Below, piece after piece: positions 23,813 through 32,134 of a stretch of 64,000 nucleotides of DNA. The position numbers were made by a program, and so were the translations under genes. Position 1 is the first letter of the stretch. Every line of letters starts with the position of its first letter. The stretch covers positions 941,001-1,005,000 of the forward strand of contig NZ_CP121106.1 in assembly GCF_029623755.1 (NCBI RefSeq), written 5' to 3'. The stretch is from Altererythrobacter sp. CAU 1644 (GTDB taxonomy: Bacteria > Pseudomonadota > Alphaproteobacteria > Sphingomonadales > Sphingomonadaceae). The notes under the pieces are model-generated. The model ran no database searches and was not told the origin of the DNA. It was given only the letters and a program-made list of their open reading frames with translations.

Positions 23813-24373
23813 CTAGTCGGGAATGTCGCGGGTGTAGCTGAATTCGAGACTGCTCGGCGAACCGCCCGATGGTTTCATCCTGACCGACACGTCGAGCCGA
23901 TCGGCTTCGGGCATGCTGAAGGTCACGGGGCCGAAGACCCAGCGCGTATCGCTGCGCTCCTTCAGCGGGAATTCGAGCGCATGCTCGCCGCCCTTCTCCT
24001 CCCACCCGGTCAGGTCCGCATTGAAATGCTTGAGCCGCATGGTGAGGCTATCGCCGTCGGGCACGACGGTGATGATCTCGTAGAATTGCGTCGTGCCATC
24101 TTCGGCCAACTGCCAGAAGTGCCCGACCATCTGCCCCTCGCCGGCAAAGGAGAAGGTCTCGCCCGCCGGGTGGCCGCCGATACCCGTCCCCGACCACGAT
24201 CCTTCGAGCCAACCCATGTCGGCAATCGTTGCCGCGGGCCTCTCGCTCGCCTTCTGCGTTGCCGGTTTCGCCGCCGCTGCCTCTTCGGCCAATGCTGGAC
24301 TGGTTAACCCGGCCGATGTTGCGACGAGCAGCAGGGGCAGGGCGACGAGACGGGAAATGGGAACTAGGCGCAT
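23813..24373 (-). CDS. DUF6265 exported protein
   Basis: The 186-aa product has a signal peptide (MRLVPISRLVALPLLLVATSAGLTSPALA) and a lipocalin/DUF6265-like beta barrel: MGWLEGSWSGTGIGGHPAGETFSF, then GQMVGHFWQL, TQFYEIITVVPDGDSLTMRLKHFNADL. It starts three bases after the AraC gene, so the two form an operon. Function unknown. Confidence 0.75.
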   Translation of the reverse strand: MRLVPISRLVALPLLLVATSAGLTSPALAEEAAAAKPATQKASERPAATIADMGWLEGSWSGTGIGGHPAGETFSFAGEGQMVGHFWQLAEDGTTQFYEIITVVPDGDSLTMRLKHFNADLTGWEEKGGEHALEFPLKERSDTRWVFGPVTFSMPEADRLDVSVRMKPSGGSPSSLEFSYTRDIPD

Positions 24374-24376
24374 GGT

Positions 24377-25231
24377 CTACTCCGCAAGCATCAGGTGGAT
24401 GTCGGTCACGAGCTCCTCGACCGGCACTTCCTCGGGATCGTGATGGTAATAGTTGACCGGCTGGACCGGCGCCAGTTCGAGTTCGAGCGCTATGGCGACG
24501 CGATAGAGATGGTCGAGCGCCGCATGGACCTTGTCGTAATCGCCGGGGATCCGCAGCATCAGGCTGGGCCCACCGCCGACCTCGATCTGTGTGAGCTCGC
24601 CCGCCAGCGTCACTTCCGCGCTGGTCGTCACTGCACAGTCGAAGCGACAATCCTGCGCCGGAGTATGGCGCGGGTCGTCGTGCGGCACCCCATAAAGCCC
24701 CGTCACCTGCTCAGGGGCGATCTGCTCCAGCAGCAGGTCGAACAGGCGATAGTAGCCGAGGTTGAGATCCTTGTAGTCGCCGACTGCGCGGGTCGCGACC
24801 AGGCGCAGCGGAGAGAGTTCGGCAATCTCGATGGTCAGCTCGTGCGCGTCGTCGACCGGCCGCATCAGGCCCTCGACCACCTCGTCGAAAAGCGCCCGGT
24901 CGGCACGCAGCTCCGACGGCGTCGCCCCGGTCAGCGCCTTGAGCGCCCGGGCATAGGACTGGCTGGTGGCATAGGCGCTTCGTTCGGTCGCGGCCATGAT
25001 CCCCGCTGAACCCTGCAGGGCAGGCAGGCTGCCGCCAAGCCGCGCGCGGCTGAGGGTCTGCTGCGGGGTCTCGCCCGTCAGCAGGCGATAGATGCGGTGA
25101 AAATGAAACTCGGACATGGCCGCTGCCTCCGCCAGTTCGGCAAGGCCGGGCCAATCGCCGCTCGCTGCGCCAGTCTCGATGCGGGCCAGTGCCCGCTCGA
25201 TCCGCCGAGTATAGTCCGCTGCCGTTGCCAT
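24377..25231 (-). CDS. AraC-family regulator with GyrI-like domain
   Basis: The 284-aa protein starts with two AraC helix-turn-helices (residues about 7-105: LAELAEAAAMSEFHFHRIYRLLTGETPQQ and ...TSQSYARALKALTGATPSEL) and ends with a GyrI/SOUL-like effector domain (LRLVATRAVGDYKDLNLGYYRLFDLLLEQI...). Such proteins often sense drugs or small aromatic ligands. AAGGAGG sits nine bases before ATG 25231. The DUF6265 gene follows directly and is likely co-transcribed. Confidence 0.85.
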   Translation of the reverse strand: MATAADYTRRIERALARIETGAASGDWPGLAELAEAAAMSEFHFHRIYRLLTGETPQQTLSRARLGGSLPALQGSAGIMAATERSAYATSQSYARALKALTGATPSELRADRALFDEVVEGLMRPVDDAHELTIEIAELSPLRLVATRAVGDYKDLNLGYYRLFDLLLEQIAPEQVTGLYGVPHDDPRHTPAQDCRFDCAVTTSAEVTLAGELTQIEVGGGPSLMLRIPGDYDKVHAALDHLYRVAIALELELAPVQPVNYYHHDPEEVPVEELVTDIHLMLAE

Positions 25232-25331
25232 CGGGTTGCGCCTCCTTGCCTATAAACCTGTCATAACGATTCGCGCAGAGAAACGCGTTCCCGATCTTGC
25301 TAATCTGCAGGCTATCTGTTCTGGCGCTGCC

Positions 25332-25844
25332 ATGGCACCTGCGCGCGCGACGAGACAGGCCTTGATTGCCCGGCTTAGTGGCTATTGGAAAATGGAAGCG
25401 GGCAACGCTCTCCTGATACCGGCATTGATCCTGTGGCTGAGCGATGCCCGGATCAGTTGGCTGACCGGATTTACGCTCATCCCTATGATCGCGTTGTTGG
25501 TGCTGGGCGCGATTTATTGGAAAGCCAAGCTAGCGCAGATCGAAACCGGTTCCGACGTCGAGCCAGCGGTACGATTGATTGCACGCTGGCAGTGGCCGCT
25601 ACTGGCATTGTCGATCTTGGCGCTGGCAACAATGGTCGCGCTGTGGATCGAACCTTCGCTGGCAGCGGGCCGCGCCGACCAATGGTCAGCAACCGTGGCG
25701 GCCTCACTCGCGATCCTGGAATACGTGAACTACTACCACCGTCAGTTGCAGCATTTCGACCATGCTCCGGACTTCCGGCGGCTGGTTTCCGGCAGAGGCT
25801 GGCGCAAGAGCCAGCTAAGGCAGGATATCGAACGGCTTGGCTGA
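25332..25844 (+). CDS. Integral membrane protein, unknown
   Basis: ATG 25332 (MAPARATRQALIAR) starts a 170-aa protein with about four hydrophobic helices (roughly residues 22-40, 43-62, 83-104 and 110-133) and a basic C-terminus (SGRGWRKSQLRQDIERLG). The motif WKMEAGNALLIPALILW opens the first helix. It is convergent with the ABC ATPase, six bases apart. No family assigned. Confidence 0.65.
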   Translation: MAPARATRQALIARLSGYWKMEAGNALLIPALILWLSDARISWLTGFTLIPMIALLVLGAIYWKAKLAQIETGSDVEPAVRLIARWQWPLLALSILALATMVALWIEPSLAAGRADQWSATVAASLAILEYVNYYHRQLQHFDHAPDFRRLVSGRGWRKSQLRQDIERLG

Positions 25845-25850
25845 TCCTCG

Positions 25851-26795
25851 TCAGCCCGCACCGGTCAGTTGCACGAAGACATCCTCCAGGTCGGCTTCGC
25901 GCGTGGTGACATCCTCGATGACGTAGCCGTGCTCCTGCACCTTGGCGAGCACCTGGCCTGCGCTCGCCTGATCGCGGTGATAGGTGATCTCGAGCACACG
26001 CGGTTCGACCACCTCGCTTTTGACGAAGCCGGTTTCCATCATGGGGCCGGCGATTTCCTTGTCGACCGACACCCGCACAATCTTCTCGCGCGCCATGCCG
26101 ACGAGTTCGCGGGTCGGCTTGTTGGCGATGCATTCGCCATGATTGATGATCGCGATCCGGTCGCACAGCTGCTCGGCCTCTTCGAGATAGTGCGTGGTCA
26201 GGACCACAGTCACGCCTTCCTCGTTAAGGCCGGTAACCAGCTCCCACAGCTGGCGCCGCAACTCGACATCGACCCCGGCGGTCGGCTCGTCGAGCACCAG
26301 GATCGGGGGCGAATGCACCATCGCCTTGGCCACCAGCAGCCGCCGTTTCATCCCGCCCGACAAAGTGCGGGCATAGGCGTCGCGCTTGTCCGCCAGATGG
26401 ACGGCCTCGAGCAGCTTCTCGCTGCGCCGCAGATGCCTGGCGATGCCATAGAAACCGGCCTGGTTCTCGAGCACCTCGAAAGGCGTGAAGAACGGGTCGA
26501 ACACGATTTCCTGCGGCACAATGCCGATCGCCCGCTTGGCATTGCGCGGCTGCCGGTCGATGTCGAAGCCCCAGATCTCGGCGCTGCCGCCGGTCTTTGT
26601 GACCAGCCCGGCGAGGATGTTGATCAGCGTCGACTTGCCAGCGCCATTGGGGCCGAGCAGGCCGAAGATCCCACCCTGCGGCACGTCGAAGCTGACGCCC
26701 TTGAGCGCCAGCTTGCCTTCGCCTCCGTCGGGCGCGGCGTAGCGCTTCACGAGGTCGCGGATCGCGATGGCGGGGGGTTGGTCTTCGGCAGACAT
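25851..26795 (-). CDS. ABC transporter ATP-binding protein
   Basis: The 314-aa protein has Walker A (GPNGAGKST), the Q loop, signature LSGGMKRRLLVAKAM and Walker B (ILVLDEPTAGVD), followed by a typical ABC-2-type C-terminal domain (EKIVRVSVDKEIAG...AGQVLAKVQEHGYVIEDVTTREADLEDVFVQLTG). This points to an export system of the CcmA/NatA class. No permease gene is next to it: the neighbours are a convergent membrane protein and the divergent DUF4402 gene, so it looks like an orphan ATPase. Confidence 0.9.
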   Translation of the reverse strand: MSAEDQPPAIAIRDLVKRYAAPDGGEGKLALKGVSFDVPQGGIFGLLGPNGAGKSTLINILAGLVTKTGGSAEIWGFDIDRQPRNAKRAIGIVPQEIVFDPFFTPFEVLENQAGFYGIARHLRRSEKLLEAVHLADKRDAYARTLSGGMKRRLLVAKAMVHSPPILVLDEPTAGVDVELRRQLWELVTGLNEEGVTVVLTTHYLEEAEQLCDRIAIINHGECIANKPTRELVGMAREKIVRVSVDKEIAGPMMETGFVKSEVVEPRVLEITYHRDQASAGQVLAKVQEHGYVIEDVTTREADLEDVFVQLTGAG

Positions 26796-26854
26796 GTCCC
26801 GGCCCTAGGGCCACTTACTGGCGATGGTAAAGCGCTTAATACCAAGCAAACTGG

Positions 26855-26869
26855 TTAGCGGCATATTTA
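26855..26869 (+). promoter_or_regulatory. CtrA-like box 1 (TTAG-N7-TTTA)
   Basis: TTAG-N7-TTTA followed by CCATG lies 39 bases before the first DUF4402 start. Each half-site matches CtrA's TTAA at 3 of 4. The next gene has the same layout (see 27539), with the shared TTTACCATG at the same offset. Confidence 0.4.
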
Positions 26870-26907
26870 CCATGAAATGTTACCGGGCCGTTTACCCAAT
26901 ACCCGCT

Positions 26908-27504
26908 ATGCGGGCCGCGGTGGAAAGGGCATTTTCTCTTGAATCCGGCATTCGGCGGTACGCGCGGCTTTGCGCGTGGGCCATGCTGTGCCTGCTTTCC
27001 GCGAGCCTTCTTGCCACACCCGCGCAGGCGCAAAGCCAGCGCAGCACAGAAGTTCGCATGGCGATTTTCGGCGATCTCAACCTGACCCACCTCGAAGACA
27101 TGGATTTCGGCCAGATTGTCGAAACCACCGGCGGCACCATCGTGATGAGCCCCTTCCCGAACGCCAGCTGCACGGTGACCGGCAGCGTGATCCATTCCGG
27201 CGTGTGCCAGCCTGCCAGTTTCGGCGGCAGCGGCGACAACGGGAAGATCGTGCGCATCAAGAAGCCGCCGAGCGCGAGACTAACGCTGACCGGGCCGGGC
27301 GCCGACATGGAAATCACCAACATGACGATCGACGGCAGCCCCGAACTGCAGTTGATCCAGTCGACACCTGGCTACAGCCGCTATCGCATCGACTCCGTCA
27401 CCGGGATTTTCGAATTCCGCGTCGCTGGTACGCTCAACGTCGGGGCTAACCAGGCTCCCGGGTTGTATACCGGCACCTTCGAGATCACCATTCAATACGA
27501 CTGA
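26908..27504 (+). CDS. DUF4402 secreted protein, copy 1
   Basis: The 198-aa product has a signal sequence (YARLCAWAMLCLLSASLLATPAQAQ) and a DUF4402 beta domain: LEDMDFGQIVETTGGTIVMSP, CTVTGSVIHSGVCQPASF, LTLTGPGADMEITNMTI and a final GANQAPGLYTGTFEITIQYD. ATG 26908 was chosen because the second copy's start sits at a similar distance from its CtrA-like box; the frame also has ATGs at 26824 and 26872. DUF4402 proteins are predicted cell-surface or fimbria-like. Confidence 0.75.
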   Translation: MRAAVERAFSLESGIRRYARLCAWAMLCLLSASLLATPAQAQSQRSTEVRMAIFGDLNLTHLEDMDFGQIVETTGGTIVMSPFPNASCTVTGSVIHSGVCQPASFGGSGDNGKIVRIKKPPSARLTLTGPGADMEITNMTIDGSPELQLIQSTPGYSRYRIDSVTGIFEFRVAGTLNVGANQAPGLYTGTFEITIQYD

Positions 27505-27538
27505 CGCATTTACCGATCTCTGGCGCAACACGCTGCAG

Positions 27539-27553
27539 TTAATGTAGTTTTTA
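27539..27553 (+). promoter_or_regulatory. CtrA-like box 2 (TTAA-N7-TTTA)
   Basis: TTAATGTAGTTTTTA followed by CCATG resembles CtrA TTAA-N7-TTAA with one half-site mismatch. It lies 25 bases before the second DUF4402 gene. Confidence 0.45.
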
Positions 27554-27577
27554 CCATGGCCCAACAGCCAGTGCGCC

Positions 27578-28168
27578 ATGACGGTCGCAGTCTCAGGCAT
27601 CATTGGTGCCCGGCGCAATGGGCGCGGATGCAGCGCATTGCTGCGGCTGGCGATCTGCATTGCAACGGCCATAATCTCCACGCCGCTGCATGCATCGAGC
27701 AGCGATGCCGCAGAGAGCGAAGCGATCCTGCTCCAGCGACTGACGCTCACCAAGGTCGAGGATCTGGATTTCGGGCAAATCATCGAGAACGGCGGAGGAA
27801 CCGTCGTCCTTTCGCCCGACCCGAATCCGAGTTGTGCGCCAAGCGCCAATATCATCCATTCCGGCACCTGCCAGGCGGCCGTCTTCGGCGGAGCCGGAAC
27901 CTCCGGACGATTGGTGAATATCCTCGTGCCCGTGGGTCGCCGGATCGTCCTGACCGGCCCTGGCGCGGACATGGAGATCAATCCGGTCACAGTCTCTGCC
28001 AGCCCCGACCTGCAATACTGGTTTCGGATCGGTCGCAGCCACATCCACCGGATCGTCAACCCGACCGGAATCTTCCTCTTTCGCATCGGTGGAACGCTGC
28101 AGGTAGGAGCCAACCAGACCCCCGGCCTCTACACCGGCGCGTTCGACATTCAGGTCGACTATTACTGA
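27578..28168 (+). CDS. DUF4402 secreted protein, copy 2
   Basis: The 196-aa protein has a membrane-type signal (LLRLAICIATAIISTPLHASS) and the same DUF4402 core as the previous gene: VEDLDFGQIIENGGGTVVLSPDP, CAPSANIIHSGTCQAAVF, IVLTGPGADMEINPVTV and GANQTPGLYTGAFDIQVDYY. High similarity shows tandem duplication. The gap to copy 1 is 73 bases and carries the CtrA-like box. Confidence 0.8.
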   Translation: MTVAVSGIIGARRNGRGCSALLRLAICIATAIISTPLHASSSDAAESEAILLQRLTLTKVEDLDFGQIIENGGGTVVLSPDPNPSCAPSANIIHSGTCQAAVFGGAGTSGRLVNILVPVGRRIVLTGPGADMEINPVTVSASPDLQYWFRIGRSHIHRIVNPTGIFLFRIGGTLQVGANQTPGLYTGAFDIQVDYY

Positions 28169-28233
28169 TTTGGCATTTCGCAACGCACACGCCGTTGCAC
28201 TGCGGAAGGAAGGACGATAAGCGGCAGATCGTC

Positions 28234-28494
28234 ATGAGCATCGCCCCGCCCGAAGTCACCTTGGTCGAAACCCGCCGCGTCAGCTGTGACGGGGCAGAAG
28301 CCATTCGCGGGGGTGACAGATACGCCGCCAGTGCACTTGGCCACCCGCGCATCTATCTCGAGATCGACGAGCACGGCTATGTCGATTGCGGCTATTGCGA
28401 CCGGCGCTTCGTGCTCAAGGGTGGTCCGGCAGACGGGGTCGACCAGTCGCAATTGCCCGACATTTCGGAAGGTGCCGATCCCGGTCACCGTTAG
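28234..28494 (+). CDS. Zinc-finger (CHCC-type) small protein
   Basis: The 86-aa protein from ATG 28234 carries HPRIYLEIDEHGYVDCGYCDRRFVLKGG: a CxxC pair and a nearby His match the zf-CHCC domain, shared with the accessory subunit NDUFS6 of complex I. In alphaproteobacteria it is a small cytosolic zinc protein. It sits between two DUF4402 genes without obvious functional link. Confidence 0.75.
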   Translation: MSIAPPEVTLVETRRVSCDGAEAIRGGDRYAASALGHPRIYLEIDEHGYVDCGYCDRRFVLKGGPADGVDQSQLPDISEGADPGHR

Positions 28495-28546
28495 GCGCGA
28501 ATCGTCTCGAAATCGCCTCCGATCTAAGGTTCGGAACGCCGGTTCG

Positions 28547-28561
28547 TTAACCGGTTGTTGA
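28547..28561 (+). promoter_or_regulatory. CtrA-like box 3 (TTAA-N7-TTGA)
   Basis: TTAACCGGTTGTTGA contains TTAA, seven bases and TTGA. It lies 78 bases before the third DUF4402 gene, farther than in the other two. A GGTAAATGTAAA stretch follows. Confidence 0.35.
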
Positions 28562-28638
28562 GCCTAGATGGAAACGCCATCTGCGTGCGGTAAATGTAAA
28601 AGCGTGTTCCTGACGACCAGTCGGGAGACCACGAAGCG

Positions 28639-29187
28639 ATGTTTCGCAGCCTATGCCTGAAATGTGCAGCCAGCCTGGCTATGGCCCTGGGCTGCCTTGC
28701 GGCGCCCGCTGCGCATGCGCAGAACAACGCGGCTGCGCCGGGCGAGGCGGAAATCCTCGGCCCCATCCTGTTCGAAAAGATCGCCGACCTCGATTTCGGC
28801 CCGATCGTGCCGACAGGAACGGGCGGCACGGTAACCATCAACGCATCCTCGGGCGCGGTCACGACGGTCGGCCAGGTCATTGCGGTCGGCTCCAACCAAA
28901 CCCGCGCGCTATTCAACGTCCATGCCCCGGTAGGCGTGGTGATGATCATGTCGGGCGACCCGAGCGTCGTGCTGACCCGGGTGAGCGGTACCGAGACCAT
29001 GACCGCGACCCTCAGCTACAGGCATGGCGATGGCCTCGCCGTCACCAACGTCTTCGGACTGCCGATCGGCCTGCTCGCCACCGATACGCGACAGGAAATC
29101 TGGGCGGGCGGATCGCTCACCGTGGCCGGCAACCAGGTCGAAGGGGTCTACCAGGGCACCTTCACGGTCAGCCTCGCCTTTCTCTGA
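28639..29187 (+). CDS. DUF4402 secreted protein, copy 3
   Basis: The 182-aa product has a signal peptide (LCLKCAASLAMALGCLAAPAAHAQN) and a diverged DUF4402 domain: IADLDFGPIVPTGTGGTVTINASS, MIMSGDPSVVLTRVSG, GSLTVAGNQVEGVYQGTFTVSLAFL. The conserved terminal strand (GNQ..GxYxGTFxV) matches copies 1 and 2. Upstream GGGAG (28624) supports ATG 28639. Confidence 0.8.
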   Translation: MFRSLCLKCAASLAMALGCLAAPAAHAQNNAAAPGEAEILGPILFEKIADLDFGPIVPTGTGGTVTINASSGAVTTVGQVIAVGSNQTRALFNVHAPVGVVMIMSGDPSVVLTRVSGTETMTATLSYRHGDGLAVTNVFGLPIGLLATDTRQEIWAGGSLTVAGNQVEGVYQGTFTVSLAFL

Positions 29188-29263
29188 GATGGCGCGCGCG
29201 CAGTCCGGTCATGACTGGTTCAGGCCGCTGTGGTAGAATGACTGCCATTCCATGGAGGCAGTC

Positions 29264-29701
29264 ATGACGAGATTCGCGAAATTTGCAGCCCTCACCGCCG
29301 CCTGCGCGATGACCCTGGGAGCTGGATCTGCGCTGGCCGACCAACCCGCCGATCAAGAACTGAGCAAGGGCGACAAGAAGCTTGCCAAGCTGCTCGAAGG
29401 CCGGGTCGCGGGCGAGCCGGAAAGCTGCATCAGCACCTTCGGCAACCAGAGCCTGCGCGTGATCGATGGCACTGCGCTCGTCTATGGCCGCGGCAAGACC
29501 ATCTGGGTCAACACGACGCGATATCCGGAGGATCTCGACGATGATGACGTGCTCGTGATCCGCCGCTGGGGATCGCAGCTTTGCCGCCTGGACAATGTCA
29601 CCACGGTCGATCGCTCTACCGGGTTCTTCTCCGGCGCCGTCTTCCTCGACAATTTCGTTCCCTACACCCGCGTCGACAAGGAAAAATCAGGCGACAGCTG
29701 A
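29264..29701 (+). CDS. Exported hypothetical protein
   Basis: The 145-aa protein from ATG 29264 has a signal peptide (MTRFAKFAALTAACAMTLGAGSALA). The mature part has one Cys pair (PESCISTFG and SQLCRLDN), YGRGKTIWVNTTRYPEDLDDDD and a hydrophobic FFSGAVFLDNFVPY segment. GGAGG precedes the start. No family recognised. The stop is nine bases before the DUF924 gene. Confidence 0.7.
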   Translation: MTRFAKFAALTAACAMTLGAGSALADQPADQELSKGDKKLAKLLEGRVAGEPESCISTFGNQSLRVIDGTALVYGRGKTIWVNTTRYPEDLDDDDVLVIRRWGSQLCRLDNVTTVDRSTGFFSGAVFLDNFVPYTRVDKEKSGDS

Positions 29702-29709
29702 GCCGCTTC

Positions 29710-30261
29710 GTGGTCGCGGCTTGCCCGCAATGGGCGCAGAACCTGCTCGAAACCTGGTTCGAGGAACTGGGGCCTGACGACTGGTTTCGCGGCGGCGAGC
29801 AGGTCGATCGCTTGCTGAGCGCCCGCTTTGAATCCGTGCTCGATGAGCAGGCCGCCCAGCCGGTCGATTCCTTCCTCGCCGACCCCCTAACCGCCCGCGC
29901 CGCGATTCTCCTGTTCGACCAGGTTCCGCGTAATCTCTACCGCGACAGCGCCCGCGCCTTCGCCTACGATCCGCTCGCGCGCATGCTCGCCCACGCGGTG
30001 ATCGCGCGTGGTTGGGACGAAGGCCTCCCCAATTCGGAGCGCCAGTTCGTCGCCATGCCGCTGATGCACAGCGAGGAGCTGGCCGACCAGGAGGCCAGCC
30101 TCGCCTATTTTGCCGAACACCTGCCCGGCAATCTGTCCTTCGCGCGCAAACATCACGAGATGATCGCGCGCTTCGGGCGCTTTCCCCACCGCAACGAGTT
30201 GCTGGGGCGCGAGACAACGCCCGAGGAACAGCGCGCGATCGACGAAGGCTTCAGCTGGTAG
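29710..30261 (+). CDS. DUF924 family protein
   Basis: The 183-aa product is of the DUF924 type: LETWFEELGPDDWFRGGEQVDRLLSARF, then DPLTARAAILLFDQVPRNLYRDSARAFAYDPLARMLA, and the conserved NLSFARKHHEMIARFGRFPHRNELLGRETTPEEQRAI. The only start in a good place is a GTG at 29710; there is no ATG upstream in this frame. Function unknown, although it is predicted helical like a tetratricopeptide protein. Confidence 0.8.
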   Translation: MVAACPQWAQNLLETWFEELGPDDWFRGGEQVDRLLSARFESVLDEQAAQPVDSFLADPLTARAAILLFDQVPRNLYRDSARAFAYDPLARMLAHAVIARGWDEGLPNSERQFVAMPLMHSEELADQEASLAYFAEHLPGNLSFARKHHEMIARFGRFPHRNELLGRETTPEEQRAIDEGFSW

Positions 30262-30445
30262 CAGCGATCACGGCGAGCTCTGCGGCATAGCTGCGATAGC
30301 GGCGCAAGACATCTTCCGACAGCGGATCGATTGCGTCGGCATCCGTCACTTCGATCCCATTCTCCGAGCGCCGTTTCAGAATCAACGGCTGTTCGACATC
30401 CTGCGACGCGCAGGCCGAACCCCCGTCCATCCACTGAACGAACAT
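30251..30445 (-). CDS. Small conserved-looking hypothetical
   Basis: The 64-aa product from ATG 30445 (MFVQWMDGGSACASQDVEQPL) sits eight bases after AAGGAG; a Met two codons earlier is too close. It overlaps the DUF924 3' end by 11 bases in convergent orientation. The second half is charged (ILKRRSENGIEVTDADAIDPLSEDVLRRYRSYAAEL). No family assigned. Confidence 0.5.
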   Translation of the reverse strand: MFVQWMDGGSACASQDVEQPLILKRRSENGIEVTDADAIDPLSEDVLRRYRSYAAELAVIAATS

Positions 30446-30596
30446 ACACATCCCTCCTTGGCCGGGCCGTGAAGGCGCGGCGTCCTGACTTGATCCAGAA
30501 GTTTGAACCGGCCCCGTCCAAGACGCCGGTGAGGTCAAGCTAGCCAGCAGGGAGCGCCGGACAATCAGTGCTGTTACCTATGTTGATGGAAGATCG

Positions 30597-31571
30597 TCAG
30601 CCGGCCTGCATCCGGTTCATCCGGGAAAGGATCGCCTCGGCTTCGCCCATGATCCGGTCGATCAGTTCCTTGCAGGTCGGGATGTCGTTGATGAGGCCTG
30701 CCACCATGCCGCAGGACCAGGCACCGGCATCCATATCGCCTTCCATCATGATCCGCGGATAGACGCCGGCGACCTGTTCGATGATATCCTCGAACTTGAG
30801 GTCGGCGCCTTTCTCCTTTTCGATCCGCAGCAGTTCCTCGACCGCATCATTGGTCATCACCCGCTCGGTATTGCGCAGCGGACGCATGACGAGGCGGGTG
30901 TCGAGTTCGGAAGCAGCGACGATCGCCCTCTTCACGTTCTCGTGCACCGGCGCTTCCTTGGTGGCGATGAAGCGCGTGCCCATGTTCATGCCCTCCGCGC
31001 CCATTGCGAGGCTCGCCACGAGGCTGCGCCCGTCGGCCATACCACCCGAGGAGACGAAGGGGATTTCGAGCTCGTCCGCGGCGCGCGGCAGCAGGATGAA
31101 GTTGGGCACGTCATCCTCGCCCGGGTGGCCGCCGCATTCGAACCCGTCGACGCTGACCGCGTCGCAGCCGATCGATTGCGCCTTGAGCGCATGGCGCACG
31201 CTGGTGCATTTGTGGATCACCTTGATCCCGGCATCCTTGAAATAGGGCAGCACCTGCTGCGGGTTGTTGCCCGCGGTCTCGACCGCCTTGACCCCGCCAT
31301 CGATGATCGCCTTGACCAGCCCCGGATAATCGGGCGCGTTGACCGTTGGCAGGAAGGTGAGGTTCACGCCGAACGGCTTGTCGGTCATGTCGCGGCACCG
31401 CGCGATCTCGTTGGCGAGCTTCTCGGGCGTCCCCTGCGTCAGCCCGGTGATGATGCCCAGCCCGCCCGCATTGGAGACCGCTGCAGCCATTTCCGCAAAG
31501 CCGACGAAGTGCATTCCGCCCTGGATGATGGGATGCTCGATACCGAACATTTCGGTGATGGCGGTTTTCAT
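30597..31571 (-). CDS. Nitronate monooxygenase-like flavoprotein
   Basis: The 324-aa protein is an NAD(P)H-dependent or nitronate monooxygenase-type FMN protein: N-terminal EHPIIQGGMHFVGFAEMAAAVSNAGGLGIITGL, a middle VETAGNNPQQVLPYFKDAGIKVIHKC and phosphate-binding GFECGGHPGEDDV with SSGGMADGRSLVASLAMGAEGMNMGTRFIATKEA. Members oxidise alkyl nitronates or act as 2-nitropropane dioxygenase. The DUF1330 gene lies 13 bases downstream. Confidence 0.85.
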   Translation of the reverse strand: MKTAITEMFGIEHPIIQGGMHFVGFAEMAAAVSNAGGLGIITGLTQGTPEKLANEIARCRDMTDKPFGVNLTFLPTVNAPDYPGLVKAIIDGGVKAVETAGNNPQQVLPYFKDAGIKVIHKCTSVRHALKAQSIGCDAVSVDGFECGGHPGEDDVPNFILLPRAADELEIPFVSSGGMADGRSLVASLAMGAEGMNMGTRFIATKEAPVHENVKRAIVAASELDTRLVMRPLRNTERVMTNDAVEELLRIEKEKGADLKFEDIIEQVAGVYPRIMMEGDMDAGAWSCGMVAGLINDIPTCKELIDRIMGEAEAILSRMNRMQAG

Positions 31572-31584
31572 GTGGGTTCTCCTG

Positions 31585-31998
31585 TTATCCTGCGAGCGAC
31601 CGCGTCTTGATGTTGAGCTGACCGGCGAGTCCCGCTTCGCGATGGCGATGGGCGGCCTGGTATTCGGGCAGGGCGATCATCTGCTGGAAGGCGGCGAGCG
31701 AGGGATATTCGGCCAGCGCGACCATGTCCCACAGCTCGTCAACCTCGCCGATCATCAACCCGGTGACGGCGCCGGAATAGATCGAGCGCGCCCCGACCGC
31801 TGCGAGGCAGGCCTGAACTGCCATGCCATAGCGCAGATAGGCCTCGCGCCCGGACAGCTCGGCATCGCTGCCGTCGTCGTATTGCGCTTTCTCGCGAAAT
31901 TTGAGGAGGTTGATCATGGTGAAGGCGCCGCTTTCCTCCTCACCGAAGAAGGATGCGAACTGTTCAGGTGTCGGTTGCTTCGCGTTTTCCATCTGCAT
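31585..31998 (-). CDS. DUF1330 domain protein
   Basis: The 137-aa product, starting MQMENAKQPTPEQF, has the DUF1330 dimeric ferredoxin-like fold: FTMINLLKFREKAQY, REAYLRYGMAVQACLAAVGAR, MVALAEYPSLAAFQQMIALPEYQAA. AAGGGGGAG lies upstream; an extra Met (32004) is too close to it. It precedes the nitronate monooxygenase-like gene by 13 bases, so the two are likely co-transcribed. Confidence 0.75.
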   Translation of the reverse strand: MQMENAKQPTPEQFASFFGEEESGAFTMINLLKFREKAQYDDGSDAELSGREAYLRYGMAVQACLAAVGARSIYSGAVTGLMIGEVDELWDMVALAEYPSLAAFQQMIALPEYQAAHRHREAGLAGQLNIKTRSLAG

Positions 31999-32134
31999 CG
32001 CCATTCTCCCCCTTGTCGCCACCGATGGCGGGCGATTCGCCGCGATTCCCCCTAGGGCTGTCGGAAATCGGGCGCGCGCGCAACCGTGACGCAACGGAAG
32101 GCTGCGCCGTTTGAGAGCTTGCCAGGAGGTCTTG

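Noticed and set aside
28501..29000. Minus-strand ORFs through the DUF4402 copy 3 gene
   Set aside because: They mirror the true plus-strand coding sequence; no ribosome sites or domains in them.
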